The notes beneath the pieces were generated by a model. The model made no database searches. It saw only the letters and a program-made list of their open reading frames with translations, and had not been told where the DNA came from. A DNA stretch of 21,451 nt from a virus, in the IMG/VR virus record IMGVR_UViG_3300009104_000139, positions 1 through 21,451 of that record. One strand, given 5' to 3'. A program made the position numbers and the translations under genes. Positions 1 to 7,146 of the stretch are shown here, piece after piece. Within the stretch, counting starts at the first letter, position 1; each line of letters starts with the position of its first letter.

Positions 1-170
1 GCCATTTCAATAGTCCAATTGAAGTTATCAAGTTTTTTGATATTGTATGGTGGGAAGTTTGAGCCTTGAGTGTGCTTTAACTGTGTGTTAAAGTGGTCAA
101 AGACATTATCGAAGCCCACTTGAAATGGGCGAAGGTCGTTCCATATAGATAAGGTATTTGTAGTTACCAT
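1..170 (-). CDS. hsp20: Small heat shock protein Hsp20/IbpA-like (N-terminal part, runs off left edge)
   Basis: Only the first 56 residues are in the window. They read like the N-terminus of IbpA-type small heat shock proteins: a short arm with FDNVFDHF, then the FPPYNIKK-type segment, then NWTIEM, which is the first strand of the alpha-crystallin domain. Proteins of this family are ATP-independent holdase chaperones that bind unfolding proteins. Marine T4-like phages commonly carry one, usually thought to help virion protein folding or to protect the infected cell. The ATG at 170 has a good AAAAGGAG ribosome site a few bases upstream. An exact late promoter at 233-240 would give a leader of about 57 nt, suggesting late expression. 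The alpha-crystallin domain itself lies outside the window, so the call rests on the N-terminus only. Confidence 0.8.
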   Translation of the reverse strand, partial: MVTTNTLSIWNDLRPFQVGFDNVFDHFNTQLKHTQGSNFPPYNIKKLDNFNWTIEM

Positions 171-232
171 ATTTTTCTCCTTTTATTAAGCAAGTTTTAA
201 AAAATGATACCTCACAATGAGCGTATCACTAT

Positions 233-240
233 TATTTATA
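233..240 (-). promoter_or_regulatory. T4-type late promoter (TATAAATA) for hsp20
   Basis: Read on the minus strand this is an exact TATAAATA, the T4 late promoter box recognised by gp55. It lies 63 bp upstream of the hsp20 ATG and immediately follows the hairpin at 242-272. Confidence 0.7.
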
Positions 241-241
241 A

Positions 242-272
242 GGATAGTTTTTCGTGGAAGGAGAAACTATCC
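242..272 (-). terminator. Hairpin abutting the hsp20 late promoter (possible terminator)
   Basis: A perfect 9-bp inverted repeat, GGATAGTTT/AAACTATCC, with a 13-nt loop. On the minus strand it is followed by TTATAAATAA, a poor U-tract, so intrinsic termination is uncertain. It is the last of three hairpins in this gap and ends 1 nt before the late promoter. It may insulate hsp20 from upstream transcription or form the 3' end of a small RNA. Confidence 0.5.
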
Positions 273-342
273 AAAACCTTTTCAATCGGTGTCATTGCGG
301 ATGACACTCTACCTCGATGATAGGGCTTACGAACTGCCTATC
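242..342 (-). ncRNA. Candidate ~100-nt structured RNA with three hairpins
   Basis: The gap between the winged-helix gene and hsp20 holds three consecutive inverted repeats. They are TGATAGG/CCTATCA (318-324 with 337-343), GTGTCAT/ATGACAC (289-295 with 301-307) and the 9-bp hairpin at 242-272. A late promoter box at 348-355 predicts initiation at about 342, exactly where the first stem begins, so the transcript would start with a hairpin and end with one. No convincing ORF with a ribosome site is visible inside. This is inferred from structure and promoter geometry. It could equally be a structured hsp20 leader. Confidence 0.4.
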
Positions 343-347
343 ACTCC

Positions 348-355
348 TATTTATA
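348..355 (-). promoter_or_regulatory. T4-type late promoter (TATAAATA) upstream of three hairpins
   Basis: Exact TATAAATA on the minus strand, 13 bp after the stop codon of the winged-helix gene. It would transcribe the three-hairpin region toward hsp20, giving hsp20 two tandem late promoters with hairpins between them. Confidence 0.6.
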
Positions 356-367
356 CAACAAAAAGTC

Positions 368-706
368 TTATCTGTTAGAATAAGCAAACTTTTGTGTGCC
401 ATAAATAGATTCAATACCGGCAGCAACGATTTCGTTAAGGTTAGTAGTCGCTTCGTCTTTACCGAAATAGAATACTTTATCAACACCAGCAGCGATAATT
501 GATTTAGTTGGTTTACCCATACGATATGTAGTACCAGTAGATGTAGTGTTAATGTACACCATGTGTCCTTCAGTTCGCAATTGGTCAATCATTGCTCGTG
601 GTGATGTCAAATCAAATCTAGTTCTCAGAGAACTCCATGTTACTGGCTTACCTTTTGCAAGTAGATTTAATACCTTTTGTTTTTTCGTTAGCTTTTTATA
701 TGCCAT
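368..706 (-). CDS. Small winged-helix/HTH-like protein, function unknown
   Basis: 112 residues, basic N-terminus (MAYKKLTKKQKVLNLL). Residues about 8-60 have the pattern of a winged-helix domain: a first helix, PVTWSSLRTRFDL (possible helix-turn), SPRAMIDQLRTEGHMV (recognition-like helix) and a beta wing ending GTTYRMGKP. The rest (residues 65-112) is Ala/Gly/Ile rich and unassigned. The ATG follows AAGGAGTTATATA, a strong ribosome site. A perfect sigma-70-type promoter lies about 90 bp upstream, so it is probably an early gene. It may be a DNA-binding regulator, but the target is unknown. Similar small HTH proteins occur in marine T4-like phages. Confidence 0.65.
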   Translation of the reverse strand: MAYKKLTKKQKVLNLLAKGKPVTWSSLRTRFDLTSPRAMIDQLRTEGHMVYINTTSTGTTYRMGKPTKSIIAAGVDKVFYFGKDEATTNLNEIVAAGIESIYGTQKFAYSNR

Positions 707-791
707 TATATAACTCCTTCAAGTCAGTTGTGTTGCCGTTTAAATACAACTCGACACTAGGCAACGATAGTATCGAGTTCTTTTGTGTTAT

Positions 792-820
792 ATTATACAC
801 GAAACACTTTAGCTTGTCAA
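792..820 (-). promoter_or_regulatory. Consensus sigma-70 promoter for the winged-helix gene
   Basis: Minus strand TTGACA (815-820), 17-bp spacer, TATAAT (792-797). Both hexamers are perfect. The -35 box begins 4 bp after the stop codon of the GIY-YIG gene. Predicted leader is about 79 nt. Confidence 0.85.
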
Positions 821-823
821 GCG

Positions 824-2065
824 TTATTGTGTGCCGTCTTTCATTTTGGTTGGCATTTCGTGAAACTTTATTGTAATTCCATCAGCAATTAAATAATCAA
901 AAATTTTAGACCAGTATGGACGAATTTCTTGTTCCCATAATTTTTCTTGTCTAAGATTTGGGTGATGTATAACACAATAAAGTTCCTTTTTACCTGCTTC
1001 TTTAGCAGCGTACAAAGTTTCAAGAACTCTTTCAGCTGCAAATTTACCAGACGACATGTAAGTTGCGACAGTATTTTTGTCTTTGAACGACTCAACAACA
1101 TCACACAATGTTCTACTGTGTGGTAAAGCTTTGTAATTAACAAATAACATATTATTAGCTTCTAAATTTTTCTTTTCGATAATATTTGAAGCTTGATTTA
1201 TGCATTTTAGAATTTCGCCTTTTTTTGCATTGCCAGTAAACCCATATTCTTTTAACCATTCAACATTACTAATACTATCAGTAGGAACTCCATTTTCATA
1301 ATAGTTATCAAGAATATGTTTGACGCCGTCTTTGTTACCAATATCTAACTTAATAACATCCGACCTCTTGTTTAAAAGGTTACCAATTGATTTGAGTTCT
1401 GAGTCAGAATATTTTTCATGAACTTCATAAGGAACTCTTGCAACTGGAATATCGTTAGCGTGTTTAGATGATACAGCACCGAAAACCGTGTGGTTTCCAT
1501 CACCTCTCAAATCTTCACCATTTCTTCCTCTTGATTCATATACTAAAACAGGAGTACATTTATCTGTATTACCGTTTCTGTCATCAATTTTTTGTTTGAT
1601 AATTTTTTGAGTTGCTGGGTCGTGTTCAAACCTTACTTGAAGATACTTCATTGCTTCATGTATATCAAGGGATTCTTTTCCGACATTAAACTCACCGCTA
1701 ATAATTCGTTCATAAAGAATTCTGCATTTTTTCAAATCAGGTTCTTTGTAAGCAGGAAATCCATTTGTCTTGTTATAAAATAATGGATTATTTCTAGCAT
1801 CTGCTGTTGTGAGAATCTTATATTCACGATTTCGCATTTCAGCGTAGGCGCCAAAATACTCAACTTCAAATTTTAATTCAGAGTTTGAATCAGAAAATAC
1901 TTTTTGAAAGTCGGTATTTGTAGACGAATGTTTGTAAGCATCATCTACAGAACCTTTGTGGATTCCAACATATTGTTGGTTTGTTTGTAGGTTTGTGAAT
2001 CTATATAAATACGCCTCATAAGAACCAGGCGGCGTTGCTATTTTTCTTTCTTTTATATTACTCAT
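824..2065 (-). CDS. GIY-YIG nuclease domain fused to ParB-like domain
   Basis: 413 residues from the chosen start. Residues about 14-95 form a GIY-YIG-type nuclease domain: YLYRFTN (19-25) and YVGIHKG (32-38) are the two signature strands, with a conserved-looking MRNREYKIL helix later. Residues about 170-230 resemble a ParB/sulfiredoxin-like domain, with VLVYESRG followed by the DGNHTVFGA motif (189-197), comparable to the DGHHR loop of ParB-like nucleases. The C-terminal 180 residues are unassigned. The ATG at 2065 is preferred over an in-frame start 10 codons upstream because AAGGAGGG lies 5 nt before it. The gene has its own late promoter and sits between two transcription units, as expected of a free-standing homing-type endonuclease. 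Another possibility is a nuclease acting on host or competitor DNA. Confidence 0.7.
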   Translation of the reverse strand: MSNIKERKIATPPGSYEAYLYRFTNLQTNQQYVGIHKGSVDDAYKHSSTNTDFQKVFSDSNSELKFEVEYFGAYAEMRNREYKILTTADARNNPLFYNKTNGFPAYKEPDLKKCRILYERIISGEFNVGKESLDIHEAMKYLQVRFEHDPATQKIIKQKIDDRNGNTDKCTPVLVYESRGRNGEDLRGDGNHTVFGAVSSKHANDIPVARVPYEVHEKYSDSELKSIGNLLNKRSDVIKLDIGNKDGVKHILDNYYENGVPTDSISNVEWLKEYGFTGNAKKGEILKCINQASNIIEKKNLEANNMLFVNYKALPHSRTLCDVVESFKDKNTVATYMSSGKFAAERVLETLYAAKEAGKKELYCVIHHPNLRQEKLWEQEIRPYWSKIFDYLIADGITIKFHEMPTKMKDGTQ

Positions 2066-2141
2066 ATTCCCTCCTTGGGATTTAATAGTCACCAATTATT
2101 TCAGAGCGTTATTGCCACAGCTATAATTAGGACTTCATTAA

Positions 2142-2149
2142 TATTTATA
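2142..2149 (-). promoter_or_regulatory. T4-type late promoter (TATAAATA) for the GIY-YIG gene
   Basis: Exact TATAAATA on the minus strand, 77 bp upstream of the ATG at 2065 and about 10 bp after the terminator hairpin at 2159-2183. Confidence 0.7.
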
Positions 2150-2158
2150 ATGTAATAA

Positions 2159-2183
2159 AGTGGGCGGAGGATGGCCGCCCACT
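2159..2183 (-). terminator. Intrinsic terminator after the CobS-like gene
   Basis: Perfect 9-bp GC-rich stem AGTGGGCGG/CCGCCCACT with a 7-nt loop, followed on the minus strand by TTTATTACATT. It lies 29 bp after the CobS-like stop codon and separates it from the next unit's late promoter. Confidence 0.8.
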
Positions 2184-2212
2184 GGACTTACTACATTATG
2201 ATTTGATGTATT

Positions 2213-3406
2213 TTAATAATTCACATTATCTTCCTCAACATCATTGGATTCTTCGGGAACAAAGTCATCATTCAGCCAAGATGAAACATCTTCGCCGCCG
2301 TCAATCTTTGTGTATAAATCTAAGAACGAAGTCTTAGTATCTAGGTCGAAACGATTAGTACACATCTCAATCGCCTTCATTTTGTTTTTGAAGATTGAGA
2401 ACGCCTCAACGATATGAACTAAACGGCGAGTTGAAATCAATTCGTCAACGCCGCCTTCATAATAAGTCTTACGAATTATGTCAGCCCAAGTAACTAGTGA
2501 ATTAGCAAACTCATTGTCGACAGCAGAACTAAGTCCTTTGTCAGACATTACATTCAATAAGATTTTAGTTTCAATCTTATTAGTTGGGTAAGCCTGTTCG
2601 ATAGTAATTGGGAATCGTTCAAGGAACGCCTCGTTCAGAATGTTAGTACCGATGAACTTACCATCATCAGAACCTTGACCTTTTGTGTTAGCAGTAGCAA
2701 TCACATTGAAACCTTTAGCAGGTTTAACAAAACGATTTATCTTTTTAAGAAAAACGCCATTGCCTTCAAGTATAGGTTGTAGACACATAATTTTGTTAGA
2801 AGCAAGGTCAATTTCGTCAAGTAGTAATAACGCACCTCGTTCCATTGCCTCTACAACAGGACCATTCTGCCAGACAGTTTGCCCGTCTTGTAGCCTGTAA
2901 CCACCAAGCAAATCATCTTCATCAGTTTCGATTGTGATATTCACTCGAATACATTCACGATTCGTAGCAGCACAAGCCTGAGAAACATTCATAGTTTTAC
3001 CATTACCAGAAAGACCAGTAACGAATATTGGGTAAAACATTTTTGAAGATACAATCTTTTTAATATCTTTGAAAGAACCCCAAGGAACAAACACAGGGTC
3101 TTTTTCAGGAATAATGTTGCCGACTAAACTCGAAACAACAAACGCAGCCTGAGAAACAACTGGTTCTTTAGGTTCTTCGGGAACTAAAGGCACATCAGTT
3201 AGTGATGGTGAGAAATCATTACCAGCAATTGGTAGTGAATAAACACCACGAGAAACTAAGTACTTTTTATTTTTTAACCAAGATGGATTTTTGATTTCGC
3301 CAGATTTGACCATATCATTTATCTCAGAACGAGAAAGGTCAGTACGACCATATTTTTTATATAACGCCTCGACTTGGGCAGTTTGTGTTTCATTCAATCT
3401 ATTCAT
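2213..3406 (-). CDS. cobS: CobS/MoxR-like AAA+ ATPase
   Basis: 397 residues. The ATPase core has Walker A GLSGNGKT (131-138), Walker B LLLLDEID (193-200) and a sensor-1 strand ending IATAN (about 240). This arrangement is typical of the MoxR/CobS branch (AAA_5). Such ATPases usually work with a VWA-domain partner to remodel or load metal into a client; in cobalamin synthesis CobS pairs with CobT. Cyanophages and other marine T4-like phages carry similar genes annotated cobS. Residues about 35-60 (NPSWLKNKKYLVSRGVYSLP) form a small N-terminal domain also present in the separate 87-residue protein just upstream. The ATG at 3406 has AAAAGGAT 7 nt before it and a perfect promoter at 3452-3480. 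The VWA partner is two genes upstream. A chaperone role is more likely than true cobalamin synthesis, since no other pathway gene is present. Confidence 0.85.
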   Translation of the reverse strand: MNRLNETQTAQVEALYKKYGRTDLSRSEINDMVKSGEIKNPSWLKNKKYLVSRGVYSLPIAGNDFSPSLTDVPLVPEEPKEPVVSQAAFVVSSLVGNIIPEKDPVFVPWGSFKDIKKIVSSKMFYPIFVTGLSGNGKTMNVSQACAATNRECIRVNITIETDEDDLLGGYRLQDGQTVWQNGPVVEAMERGALLLLDEIDLASNKIMCLQPILEGNGVFLKKINRFVKPAKGFNVIATANTKGQGSDDGKFIGTNILNEAFLERFPITIEQAYPTNKIETKILLNVMSDKGLSSAVDNEFANSLVTWADIIRKTYYEGGVDELISTRRLVHIVEAFSIFKNKMKAIEMCTNRFDLDTKTSFLDLYTKIDGGEDVSSWLNDDFVPEESNDVEEDNVNY

Positions 3407-3451
3407 AATTTTATCCTTTTCATAATGTAATTTATCAATCTTTCACTAGCT

Positions 3452-3480
3452 ATTATACAGACATATCGGATGGCTGTCAA
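3452..3480 (-). promoter_or_regulatory. Consensus sigma-70 promoter for the CobS-like gene
   Basis: Minus strand TTGACA (3475-3480), 17-bp spacer, TATAAT (3452-3457), both perfect. Predicted leader about 39 nt. Confidence 0.85.
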
Positions 3481-3504
3481 GGTTTTTTCCATCTTTTCGG
3501 TCGA

Positions 3505-3536
3505 AAAAGGTTCAACTTTAGTTGAATTAAATTCAA
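3505..3536 (-). terminator. AT-rich terminator-like repeat A
   Basis: Minus strand stem TTCAAC-TAAA-GTTGAA (3511-3526) followed by CCTTTTTCG. A further half-site (3532-3536) just before the stem allows an alternative hairpin and overlaps the TGA stop at 3533. The same layout recurs at 6257-6288 and 7171-7203. It sits between the end of the 87-residue gene and the promoter for the CobS-like gene. Confidence 0.6.
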
Positions 3537-3796
3537 TCTCTTTCAGCATACGACCTAACAACATTATCGATATGTTCCTCAACCGTCATCAATGACGGCA
3601 GTCTATATACGGCCCTACCATATCGATAGGCCATATTCTTCATTAACCAAGCAGGTTTTTTAATACCATATTTGGCTTGTAAAATTGTAATATCTTTTCG
3701 AGTAATTTTGTATGTAAAGCCCTCATCATTTGCCAACTTGACAAACTTTTCTTGACGAGGAGTTAATTTTATATCTTCCATTCTTTTTATCATCAT
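3533..3796 (-). CDS. Small protein sharing the N-terminal domain of the CobS-like ATPase
   Basis: 87 residues. The segment KKPAWLMKNMAYRYGRAVYRLP matches the N-terminal segment of the neighbouring ATPase (NPSWLKNKKYLVSRGVYSLP) in both order and spacing: a Pro-x-Trp-Leu turn, a basic helix, Arg-Gly or Gly-Arg, then Val-Tyr-x-Leu-Pro. Upstream is a helical part with LTPRQEKFVKLA. It looks like a stand-alone version of that domain, plausibly a DNA- or partner-binding adaptor. The ATG at 3796 overlaps the stop of the VWA gene as ATGA, so the two are probably translationally coupled; an alternative start is the Met at 3781. The overlapping ATPase cassette suggests a shared task. No family name is claimed. 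Confidence 0.7.
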   Translation of the reverse strand: MMIKRMEDIKLTPRQEKFVKLANDEGFTYKITRKDITILQAKYGIKKPAWLMKNMAYRYGRAVYRLPSLMTVEEHIDNVVRSYAERD

Positions 3797-6171
3797 GCAA
3801 CTTGTTTTATAAATTTGTTAAGAACAACACGAGATGTTTTACTGTTTTTCAAAGAACCAGCAAACAATCGTTTGATTTCGCCTTTCTTGGCATTTTCAGA
3901 TGGTGTCTCCATTTTACTATCAACAACATTCATTTTGCCACCAGCAAGAAGGTAAAGTTCATCATAACCAGTATTTTCAGTAACAACAAGAACTTTGTTT
4001 TTTCTGAATTCAGCAGTAACTTTTTTTCTATCGAAAGTTTTAACACCAAGATTGTAGAAATCTTCTTGAGGGAAATATCTGTTAAGAGTGTTTTTGCCGA
4101 TAGTAGTTTTTTCATCAACAAAGAAACCAAGAACTTTAGAACCAGTTCTCATTTTCAGAACTTTCAACAGAGCATCAGTAAGGTGACGCCTTGCGTTGCC
4201 AACTGGCAAACTTTTCTTAGATTTTCTATCAGTCAAAATAACATTAGAATCATATTTCTGATATTTGAACTTCCAGTCGCCACCGATTCTTCTATGCAAC
4301 CAAGAATCTTCTTCATGTTTTTCATCATCATTCAATGAGATAATTCTCTCGCCGCCGTCAGAAGCACCATCAGTCAAAAATACAGTATTCATTTTATCAA
4401 TGTTGTATTTTTTCTGAAACGCAGGAACCATTTTCATTGCAGCCATAATTGTATCGTTTAATGGAGTAGATGAAAGTTGAAAACCACGAGGCACACCTGG
4501 AAGGTCATCTTTCCATTGTTCTGCCTTAGCAGCTTCGTAGTCATAGTTTCTGCCACGATATCCGTAACGGTCATAACCATAAGTCGTTGCAATGAAGTGT
4601 AAGTTCAACATACCTTCTTCATATTCTTTAGCAGTCATTTTTGAAGATATGAGATTTAACAACAACAGACTGGCATCAACTGTCATATCACCATCTTTAT
4701 AGTTTGGCACAGGTCTTTTGCGACCAACAGAATTGCCGTCCTCATCTTTAGTAACACCAAAATTATTATTGTTACTGAAAGCATAAACTTCAAAAGGTAT
4801 TTGAACTTTTCTACAAAACATTGTCAAGTTCATTAACTGTTTGATAGTCGGTGCAATCTTGTCGTGCATAGAACCAGACCAGTCAATAAACATCATCAAC
4901 CCGTGGTTCTTGCCATCAGGAGTAACAGTCAATCTTTTGAATATATCATCATTGAATTTGTAACTGTGTAATTTAAGTGGGTCAACAACACCAGAGTTTG
5001 CCTGCATTGAGCGACTATGAGCAGTTGCGGCCTTCTTGAGTTCAAACTCTTTGACCATGTAACTAACTGCCTTTGATTGATTCTTAGAAAATAGTTTGTA
5101 GTCAGTAATTAGTTTTGGCCAAGACTCTCTGTATTTATCTCTAAAGTAACCTTTTTCAGTTAAAGCCCTATTACGACTCTTTCTGAAAACACTAGAAATT
5201 TCTTTGTAGTCAATAACAAACTCAGAAAGGTTAGTGAACTCATGAACATGATAGTAAGCATTATCTCTACATCTTTCGTCAACTAAATCACTTTGAGCAT
5301 CAGCCCAAGCAGCATCAGTTTCAGACTCAGGAACAAAATCGCCTGGTGCATAAGAATCAGTACTCTCATTCCACTGGTCACCAGAATCAGTATCGCCGAA
5401 CATTGAGTCGCCTTCGCCATCTTCATCAGCATCATCGCCAGATTTGTTAGACTTGTTTGATTTGTTTTCAGACTTATCATCACCATCTTCGCCTTCATGA
5501 CCTTCACCGTCGCCGTTGTTGTCGCCTTCGTCAGCGTCGCCGTTGTCGTCTGCATCAAGAGAGTCGCCATCGCCATATTCATATTCATGGTCGTCAAGAG
5601 ATTTAGTTTCTGATTCACTCTTACAATATTCTGCCAAGTCAGCAGCAAGAATTTCAACATCTTTGAAAGTTTCAACATTTGCCATTCTTTCAACAAACAT
5701 AAGTTCTTCAGCACCATCAAACACAATGTCAGACTCAACATGCGACATTTTGAAGTGCATGTTTAGACGGTCAATCAATAACATCTCATTGACATTTTTA
5801 TCTTTAGTTTTGAAGAAATCGTTTCTGATTAAATCTCTGTAACCTTTGATGAACGATTGAGATAGCCCAGGATATTTTCTTTTGATTAGTTTTTCAATAC
5901 GAGCATCTTCAACAATGTTCAAGTAAGACTTAGGTGCAACATTAGATTCAACAGCAGCAGTCCACTCATCTTGAGGAGTATAAAGTGCATGACCAATCTC
6001 ATGTGCAAGAAGCATATCAAGAATATCGTTATTCATTTCTTTCCAGATAGGAACAACAAGAAGTCGATTTGCCAAATCAAAGTAGGCAGTTTCGACTTTT
6101 CTATGTTCTACTGTAATATTTTCAGTCGCAAGTAATTTTGCAAGATAAGATTTTGCTTCTTTGTTAATCAT
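3793..6171 (-). CDS. VWA-domain protein with HExxH metallopeptidase motif (CobT-like partner)
   Basis: 792 residues from the chosen start. Near the N-terminus is a zinc-peptidase motif HEIGH (57-61), followed by NIVEDARIE, whose acidic residues could supply the third zinc ligand. Residues about 190-270 are a low-complexity Asp/Glu/Gly/Ser/Lys linker, as in CobT. The C-terminal part holds a von Willebrand A domain with a MIDAS DxSxS motif (DWSGS, 430-434) and a later VFLTDGASDGG strand. CobT-like proteins partner MoxR/CobS ATPases, and a CobS-like gene lies two genes downstream. The start at 6171 is preferred: it has GAG about 8 nt upstream, whereas the in-frame ATG at 6192 has no ribosome site and would leave a leader of about 5 nt. 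The promoter is at 6204-6231. The exact substrate is unknown, and peptidase activity is inferred from the motif. Confidence 0.8.
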   Translation of the reverse strand: MINKEAKSYLAKLLATENITVEHRKVETAYFDLANRLLVVPIWKEMNNDILDMLLAHEIGHALYTPQDEWTAAVESNVAPKSYLNIVEDARIEKLIKRKYPGLSQSFIKGYRDLIRNDFFKTKDKNVNEMLLIDRLNMHFKMSHVESDIVFDGAEELMFVERMANVETFKDVEILAADLAEYCKSESETKSLDDHEYEYGDGDSLDADDNGDADEGDNNGDGEGHEGEDGDDKSENKSNKSNKSGDDADEDGEGDSMFGDTDSGDQWNESTDSYAPGDFVPESETDAAWADAQSDLVDERCRDNAYYHVHEFTNLSEFVIDYKEISSVFRKSRNRALTEKGYFRDKYRESWPKLITDYKLFSKNQSKAVSYMVKEFELKKAATAHSRSMQANSGVVDPLKLHSYKFNDDIFKRLTVTPDGKNHGLMMFIDWSGSMHDKIAPTIKQLMNLTMFCRKVQIPFEVYAFSNNNNFGVTKDEDGNSVGRKRPVPNYKDGDMTVDASLLLLNLISSKMTAKEYEEGMLNLHFIATTYGYDRYGYRGRNYDYEAAKAEQWKDDLPGVPRGFQLSSTPLNDTIMAAMKMVPAFQKKYNIDKMNTVFLTDGASDGGERIISLNDDEKHEEDSWLHRRIGGDWKFKYQKYDSNVILTDRKSKKSLPVGNARRHLTDALLKVLKMRTGSKVLGFFVDEKTTIGKNTLNRYFPQEDFYNLGVKTFDRKKVTAEFRKNKVLVVTENTGYDELYLLAGGKMNVVDSKMETPSENAKKGEIKRLFAGSLKNSKTSRVVLNKFIKQVA

Positions 6172-6203
6172 TTTGTTTCTCACTTTATTCATAATATAAT
6201 ACC

Positions 6204-6231
6204 ATTATAACAGGTTTCGGAACAATGTCAA
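6204..6231 (-). promoter_or_regulatory. Consensus sigma-70 promoter for the VWA gene
   Basis: Minus strand TTGACA (6226-6231), 16-bp spacer, TATAAT (6204-6209). Predicted start about 6197, i.e. about 26 nt before the preferred ATG at 6171. Confidence 0.8.
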
Positions 6232-6256
6232 GCATTATTCCACCATTTTAAAAGAA

Positions 6257-6288
6257 AAATATTCAACTTAGATTGAATTGAATTCAAC
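6257..6288 (-). terminator. AT-rich terminator-like repeat B
   Basis: Minus strand half-sites GTTGAA, TTCAA, TTGAA (6288 down to 6262) followed by TATTTTTC. The stem TTCAA-TCTAAG-TTGAA is short and AU-rich. The stop codon of the sigma region 4 gene lies in the first half-site. It is a diverged copy of repeats A and C. Confidence 0.5.
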
Positions 6289-6679
6289 TTACCCAACATG
6301 AAATGAGCTCTGGAGCGATTTTTCTTAGTTTTCTTAATGCTTTTGCTTCAATTTGTCTGATTCTTTCACGAGTAACATCAAATTGTCTTCCCACTTCCTC
6401 GGGTGTATGGTCAGCGCTCATATCGATTCCAAATCGCATTTTCAATACTTTTGACTCTCTTGGAGAAAGTTTTTCAAGCGCCTCTCGTATTTTTTTATTG
6501 ATGTTAGATTCTATTGCCATATCTTCTACATCAACAACGATATCTTCAAATTCAACAGAAGCATTTAATTCACATTCATCAGAAAGTGTCTTACAGATTT
6601 TTGCATAACGACTAAAATCCTTTTTGCGTATATCTCTTAAAGCTTTACTTTGTTCTGTAGTTTTAAATTTCCAAGTCAT
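6284..6679 (-). CDS. Stand-alone sigma-70 region 4 protein
   Basis: 131 residues. Residues 58-119 are close to the C-terminal end of bacterial Rpo[16 protein letters not shown], then [10 protein letters not shown] and [17 protein letters not shown], the region 4.2 helix-turn-helix that binds the -35 box and the beta-flap. Residues 44-70 resemble the region 3.2-to-4 linker. There is no region 2, so it cannot melt a promoter alone. It is distinct from gp55, which has only the region 2-like part. It may compete with host sigma region 4, replace it, or act as a promoter-specific co-factor (inference). The ATG is 3 nt after the upstream stop, with GGAT overlapping that stop, so it shares an operon with the 132-residue unknown gene. 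The C-terminus (ISCWVS) lacks the usual RpoD tail. Confidence 0.85.
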   Translation of the reverse strand: MTWKFKTTEQSKALRDIRKKDFSRYAKICKTLSDECELNASVEFEDIVVDVEDMAIESNINKKIREALEKLSPRESKVLKMRFGIDMSADHTPEEVGRQFDVTRERIRQIEAKALRKLRKIAPELISCWVS

Positions 6680-6682
6680 AAT

Positions 6683-7081
6683 TTATCCAACATGAGATAA
6701 TGACATCATGCCTTCAGACATTTCACAGATATGTGCATTGATTAGAGATTCCATTTCCATTCGTTCTTTATCTTTTTTAGAAACAAATTCTTTAGGCGGA
6801 ATAAACATTTTCTCAGCCCAAAACTTTGCTATTTCTTCATGTGAATTAAAGAAGTTTGAACCATACCACCAGCCATTTGAATAAAAATCAAACTCAAGGA
6901 TAGCGTGAACTACTTCTCTGTTTTCATATTCATCAAATACATAGATGTAAGAAAGACCGTTATGCATATGATAACCGTACTTATCTCGTTTGTTATAGTA
7001 TTTTGCGATTTTGATATTTTTATCTTCGTAATCAATATCAATTAGTTTGTTTGTAATTCTTGGTTTGAACATTGTTTTCAT
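6683..7081 (-). CDS. Hypothetical protein, 132 residues
   Basis: Not recognised. It is rich in aromatic residues (YHMHNGLSYIYVF, FDFYSNGWWYGSNFF) and then has a charged helical C-terminus ending in MMSLSHVG. The aromatic part looks beta-rich. The start at 7081 is chosen because AAGGA lies about 10 nt upstream; in-frame ATGs at 7105 and 7102 lack a ribosome site. It is first in the unit that also encodes the sigma region 4 protein, so it may be an early host-takeover factor, but nothing in the sequence proves a function. Confidence 0.65.
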   Translation of the reverse strand: MKTMFKPRITNKLIDIDYEDKNIKIAKYYNKRDKYGYHMHNGLSYIYVFDEYENREVVHAILEFDFYSNGWWYGSNFFNSHEEIAKFWAEKMFIPPKEFVSKKDKERMEMESLINAHICEMSEGMMSLSHVG

Positions 7082-7116
7082 ATTTTTTTCATCCTTTTTC
7101 ATCATAATATAGTTAT

Positions 7117-7146
7117 ATTATACACTATTTTGAGGGCTCTGTGTAA
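7117..7146 (-). promoter_or_regulatory. Probable sigma-70 promoter, weaker -35
   Basis: Minus strand TATAAT (7117-7122) is perfect; TACACA (7141-7146) with an 18-bp spacer matches 4 of 6 in the -35 box. It lies just upstream of the unknown/sigma region 4 unit. It is the only early-type promoter here without a perfect -35. Confidence 0.5.

Noticed and set aside
2004-2011. TATAAATA on the plus strand
   Set aside because: It lies inside the GIY-YIG coding sequence and faces no plus-strand gene; chance match in AT-rich DNA.
2066-2095. Longer N-terminus for the GIY-YIG protein (start at 2095)
   Set aside because: The strong AAGGAGGG site is placed for the ATG at 2065; the extra 10 residues have no support.
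3802-4338. 178-codon plus-strand ORF and other long plus-strand ORFs
   Set aside because: They lie opposite well-supported minus-strand genes, lack ribosome sites and encode low-complexity Phe/Ser-rich proteins typical of antisense shadows.
5283-5741. 152-codon minus-strand ORF rich in Leu, Met and Thr
   Set aside because: It is a frame-shifted shadow of the acidic linker of the VWA gene.
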